Source of the DNA: Clostridia bacterium
GTDB lineage: Bacteria > Bacillota > Clostridia > UMGS1883
Reading direction: 5' to 3'
Length of the DNA stretch: 16,675 bases
NCBI GenBank assembly: GCA_021202495.1
Contig: JAJQCX010000014.1
Coordinates: forward strand, 1-16,675
Positions 14,064-16,675 of the stretch are shown here, piece after piece (the stretch's first letter is position 1; each line of letters begins with the position of its first letter). The position numbers were made by a program, and so were the translations under genes. A model generated the notes under the pieces. That model was not told the origin of the DNA, did not search any database, and worked only from the letters and a program-made list of their open reading frames with translations.

Positions 14064-15056
14064 TTATCTTGCAGCAATTATGAGATCAAGGGCGCACCAA
14101 GGATCCATAATGCCGTTTTTGGTGTCGAAGTCCGCCTTGCGGAGGGCGCAGATCAGGGCTTCTATCTGCGTGAGCGGGACTTTGGAGGCGTTATCTACAG
14201 CCTTATCGGTAGAAAAGCCGCCGCCCAAGGCTTTTTTGACTTCGGAGATGCTTTTGTGACCGGTCAGCATGAGCTTTGCTTTGTAGATTACGAGCGTCTG
14301 CGAGGCAATGACGCTTATCACGGCGACGGGCTCCTGATTTGTTTGGCGGAGGGTGGAGAGAATTTTATAGCACAAGTCGGGGCGCGAGGAAAAGAGCGCG
14401 TCGATGAGCTTAAACACCGTTTCGGTAAGCGGCTTTATGATAACGCTGTCTATGTCGCGGCGGCTTATTTCAAAATTCTCCGATTTGGCGACTATCTTTT
14501 CCGCTTCGGTGCGGAGGGTCGTCATGCTGCGGCCGACGGAGGAGACGATGTAGGACGCGTTTTGCGAGGAAATGCTCTTTCCTTTGGAGGCGAAAAGCTT
14601 GACGAGCCACGGGCGCAGGCGCTCGGCTGTGAGAAGCTTAAAATCGACGGTGACAGCCATTTTCGTGACAGCCTTTTTTATCTCGGTTGCAGCGCCTTTG
14701 CTTTCGCCGTTTTCGCGGATGATGACGGTGACATAGGAGGGAAGATTTGAAAAGAGCTCAGCCCAGCGCGATTTTTCGGAAATTTTGCGCTCGAAAAGGG
14801 CGCAGTTGTTAAAAACGACGAGCTTTTTTGCGCTCATGAGCGGGAGCGCGGAGATGAAGGACGATGCATCGTCAAACGAAGGGAGCTCGATGTATTCCTT
14901 ACAATTGAAGTCGGCAAAGGCGGGGTCGATGAGAGCTTTTTTTGCGCCGGTGACGCAAAATTCCTGCAAAAAGACCTCTTCGCCGATAAAGAGATATAAA
15001 TTTGTCAAATCGCCGCTTTTCAAAAGGGCGCGGAAATCGTCGTATGTGATGGTCAT
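14064..15056 (-). CDS. holA: DNA polymerase III subunit delta
   Basis: This 330-residue protein is the delta subunit of the clamp loader, which opens the beta sliding clamp during replication. The N-terminal region (LTNLYLFIGEEVFLQEF, about 18-34) is the degenerate P-loop region typical of HolA, and the C-terminal collar domain ends in WCALDLIIAAR. The start is ATG 15056, with AAGGA seven bases upstream. A longer in-frame reading to 15176 would translate the GC-rich intergenic hairpins and is rejected. No convincing terminator separates it from the MATE promoter 50 bases downstream, so some read-through into the MATE leader is possible. Confidence 0.93.
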   Translation of the reverse strand: MTITYDDFRALLKSGDLTNLYLFIGEEVFLQEFCVTGAKKALIDPAFADFNCKEYIELPSFDDASSFISALPLMSAKKLVVFNNCALFERKISEKSRWAELFSNLPSYVTVIIRENGESKGAATEIKKAVTKMAVTVDFKLLTAERLRPWLVKLFASKGKSISSQNASYIVSSVGRSMTTLRTEAEKIVAKSENFEISRRDIDSVIIKPLTETVFKLIDALFSSRPDLCYKILSTLRQTNQEPVAVISVIASQTLVIYKAKLMLTGHKSISEVKKALGGGFSTDKAVDNASKVPLTQIEALICALRKADFDTKNGIMDPWCALDLIIAAR

Positions 15057-15098
15057 GGGGGGTTCCTTCTTTGGAGTGTGAAGTGTGGAGTTGAGGTG

Positions 15099-15170
15099 CA
15101 AATTCCGCAGAGCGGAATTTGATTTGGAAGCGCCTGCGGGCGCGGGAGTGGGCGGGGACAAGCCCCGCCC
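15099..15170. repeat. Cluster of three GC-rich hairpins in the holA upstream gap
   Basis: Three inverted repeats lie in tandem: CAAATTCCGC/GCGGAATTTG (15099-15121, AGA loop), GCGCC/GGCGC (near 15130-15143) and GGGCGGGG/CCCCGCCC (15150-15170). The third resembles dispersed REP-like elements common in clostridial genomes, and a partial relative lies at 4874-4887. They probably shape the 3' end of the M20 mRNA or are mobile-repeat remnants. Confidence 0.65.
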
Positions 15171-15193
15171 GTACAACCGTGTATTTTAATTGT

Positions 15194-15227
15194 TTAGGGA
15201 AGCGCTGATTAATCAGCGCTTCCCTAA
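15194..15227. repeat. 34-bp perfect loopless palindrome overlapping the 3' end of the M20 gene
   Basis: Bases 15194-15210 are the exact reverse complement of 15211-15227, centred on ATTAAT. On the minus strand it encodes the last residues (LGKR) and stop of the amidohydrolase. No T tract follows the minus-strand copy, so it is not a classic terminator; it may be a repeat or insertion footprint adopted as the gene end. Confidence 0.85.
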
Positions 15228-16391
15228 GTAGTCGACCGCGAATTGGGCGTAGCACATGGCGGCGATGGGGATTGCGGCTTCATCGACGGTGAATTTTGAA
15301 TGATGAAGCGGGTAGATTGCGCCGACGGATTCGTTGCGGCAGCCGATGTGTACATATGTTGAGGGAACGGCGCGGGCAAAGTATGAAAAATCGTCGCCTG
15401 TCATGGAGACGGCGGGGGCTTTGACGAGCGCCGCTTCGCCTAAGATTTGCTTTGCGGATGAGACAAACATGTCGGTTATTTTGTCGTTATTTATGAGTGC
15501 GGGGTAGAGGGGAATGAATTTGTAATTGACAGCGGCTCCGTATTCCGCCGCGGCTTCCTTTGCAACGCCTCCGATTAAAAGCGAAAGCGTTTCTCTTTCC
15601 TCGGGCGTGAAGGTGCGCGCGGTGCCGCGAAGACGGACGGTTGTGGGGATGACGTTTTCGCTTCTGCCGCCGTCGATTGTGCACACGGAGACGACGCGCG
15701 GAACGTTTTTGTCGGTAAGCGCGGTGAGGCGTTTGATAATTTCCGCTGCGGCAACGATGGGGTTGACACACTTTTCGGGATAAGCGCCGTGACCGCCCTC
15801 TCCGATGACTTCAATTTCAAAATTATCGGGCGACGCCATGAGGGGACCGGGTCTGTAGGCAATTGTGCCGGTGGGATAATCGGGCATGACGTGACCGCCG
15901 ATGCAGACATCGACCTTGGGAGATTGTAGCACTCCTTCCTCGATCATTTTTTCCGCGCCGCCTTCTCCTTCCTCCGCGGGCTGAAAGAAAAACTTGATGC
16001 TGCCCGAAAGGCTGTCCTTCAATTCGTTCAAAATGAACGCGGTGCAGAGGGCGATTGCGACATGCGCGTCGTGCCCGCAGGCATGCATACAGCCCTCGTG
16101 CTCGGAGGCAAAGGGGAGATTTGTTTCCTCGGTGATGGGGAGCGCGTCGATGTCGGCGCGGACGGCGACGGTGCGCCCTTCAGGTGCGCCCGAAATGACG
16201 GCGCAGATGCCCGTGCCGCCCGCGTAGCCCCGCTTATAGGGGATAGAGAGCGTGTCCAAGACGGAGGCTATGTAGCCTGAGGTTTTAAATTCGTTAAACT
16301 CAAGCTCCGGCATGGTGTGAAGCATACGGCGGATGTTGACCGCGTTTTCGGCGTACTGCGCCGCGAGCGCTTTGATTTCTTCTGTAAACAT
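15213..16391 (-). CDS. M20D family amidohydrolase (N-acyl-amino acid hydrolase type)
   Basis: This 392-residue cytosolic metallohydrolase belongs to the HipO/AmhX/IAA-amino acid hydrolase group, which cleaves the amide bond of N-acyl amino acids. Metal-site residues are visible: Cys105 and His107 (MHACGHDAH), Glu140-Glu141 (PAEEGEGG), His167 (GGHVMP) and His363 (LHHSKF). The dimerisation domain contains GEGGHGAYPE (197-206) and GGRSENVIP (241-249). ATG 16391 has GGGAGG eight bases upstream. The last four codons and the stop lie inside a perfect palindrome. The leader contains a closed RNA structure abutting the ribosome-binding site. The natural substrate cannot be predicted more closely. Confidence 0.94.
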   Translation of the reverse strand: MFTEEIKALAAQYAENAVNIRRMLHTMPELEFNEFKTSGYIASVLDTLSIPYKRGYAGGTGICAVISGAPEGRTVAVRADIDALPITEETNLPFASEHEGCMHACGHDAHVAIALCTAFILNELKDSLSGSIKFFFQPAEEGEGGAEKMIEEGVLQSPKVDVCIGGHVMPDYPTGTIAYRPGPLMASPDNFEIEVIGEGGHGAYPEKCVNPIVAAAEIIKRLTALTDKNVPRVVSVCTIDGGRSENVIPTTVRLRGTARTFTPEERETLSLLIGGVAKEAAAEYGAAVNYKFIPLYPALINNDKITDMFVSSAKQILGEAALVKAPAVSMTGDDFSYFARAVPSTYVHIGCRNESVGAIYPLHHSKFTVDEAAIPIAAMCYAQFAVDYLGKR

Positions 16392-16398
16392 AATTCAT

Positions 16399-16465
16399 TC
16401 CTCCCAAGGTGCGCAGATTGTTTTTTGCCGTTTTTAGGGCAAAAATCGTTGCACGTTAGCACCTT
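16399..16465 (-). promoter_or_regulatory. Structured leader of the M20 gene, candidate cis-regulatory RNA
   Basis: On the minus strand AAGGTGC (16465-16459) can pair with GCACCTT (16412-16406), closing a domain that contains a second hairpin TTTTTGCC/GGCAAAAA (16445-16438 with 16429-16422, 8-base loop). The closing helix abuts the GGGAGG ribosome-binding site (16399-16404). The geometry suits control of translation initiation. I do not recognise the sequence as a known riboswitch class. Confidence 0.45.
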
Positions 16466-16505
16466 TACGGATAATTGGCATATAATACCGAAAAATTCAG
16501 ATTAT

Positions 16506-16534
16506 ATTATAGCACAAAAAAACGGCGTTGTAAA
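16506..16534 (-). promoter_or_regulatory. Sigma-A promoter of the M20 gene
   Basis: On the minus strand TTTACA (16529-16534) and TATAAT (16506-16511) are separated by 17 bp. Transcription would start near 16499, giving a leader of about 108 bases. Confidence 0.8.
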
Positions 16535-16635
16535 GGAAAATCGGCAAAAAGGCGCGAAAATCGGAATTTTGTTTGTTGGAGGAGCTGCGGTGCGGGAAAA
16601 TTGATTTGCGTGAGCGGGGAAACACGGCAACAGCA

Positions 16636-16664
16636 TTTACTTTTTTGCAAACATGTGATACACT
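16636..16664 (+). promoter_or_regulatory. Divergent promoter reading off the right edge
   Basis: TTTACT (16636-16641) and TACACT (16659-16664) are separated by 17 bp and point to the right. The gene it serves lies beyond the window. Between this site and the M20 promoter I see no gene. Confidence 0.5.
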
Positions 16665-16675
16665 GTAGGCATGAA

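Noticed and set aside
15057..15176. Longer N-terminus of HolA through the intergenic hairpins
   Set aside because: The added 40 residues are encoded by GC-rich inverted repeats and do not resemble HolA; ATG 15056 has a good AAGGA site.

Overview
The window looks like a chromosomal segment of an anaerobic member of the Clostridia (Bacillota). The evidence is strong GGAGG-type ribosome-binding sites, TTG and GTG starts, consensus sigma-A promoters with 17-bp spacers, an SLH-domain surface protein, an aldo/keto reductase with two 4Fe-4S clusters, LarC, clostridial-type M42 peptidases and clostridial-type RNA regulators. Genus and species cannot be fixed from the sequence alone.

Left part (1-4910), plus strand. 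A probable type III toxin-antitoxin locus comes first: two 51-bp repeats with a 53-bp period, an intrinsic terminator, then a TenpN/CptN-like endoribonuclease toxin starting at TTG 211. After a loopless 46-bp perfect palindrome comes a four-gene operon with overlapping ends: three paralogous M42 aminopeptidases and Hsp33 (hslO). The third peptidase has Arg where a metal-binding His is expected.

Middle (4954-9744). A strong promoter drives an exported SLH protein with a Ser/Gly tract and a very acidic tail, overlapped by an HprK-like P-loop kinase gene. Then tRNA-Arg(CCG) and a bidirectional terminator. Converging from the right is a two-gene minus-strand operon, larC (nickel-pincer cofactor synthesis, His-rich) followed by an Fe-S aldo/keto reductase.

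Right part (9754-16675), minus strand. An McrBC restriction operon has its mcrC reading frame broken at an A8 tract. Next is a MATE exporter whose leader carries an antiterminator/terminator switch with complementary hairpin loops; the architecture and the gene it controls suggest a guanidine-IV (mepA) riboswitch. Then holA (DNA polymerase III delta), a cluster of four hairpins including a 34-bp perfect palindrome, and an M20D amidohydrolase whose leader contains an unassigned closed RNA structure next to its ribosome-binding site. A divergent promoter points off the right edge.

The window therefore mixes housekeeping genes (hslO, holA, tRNA), peptide and amide hydrolases, and two separate defence-type loci (type III TA and McrBC). 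The defence genes look more AT-rich than their neighbours, which suggests acquisition. The observations most worth following up are the type III TA locus, the MATE leader, the mcrC frameshift, the M20 leader and the altered M42 active site.
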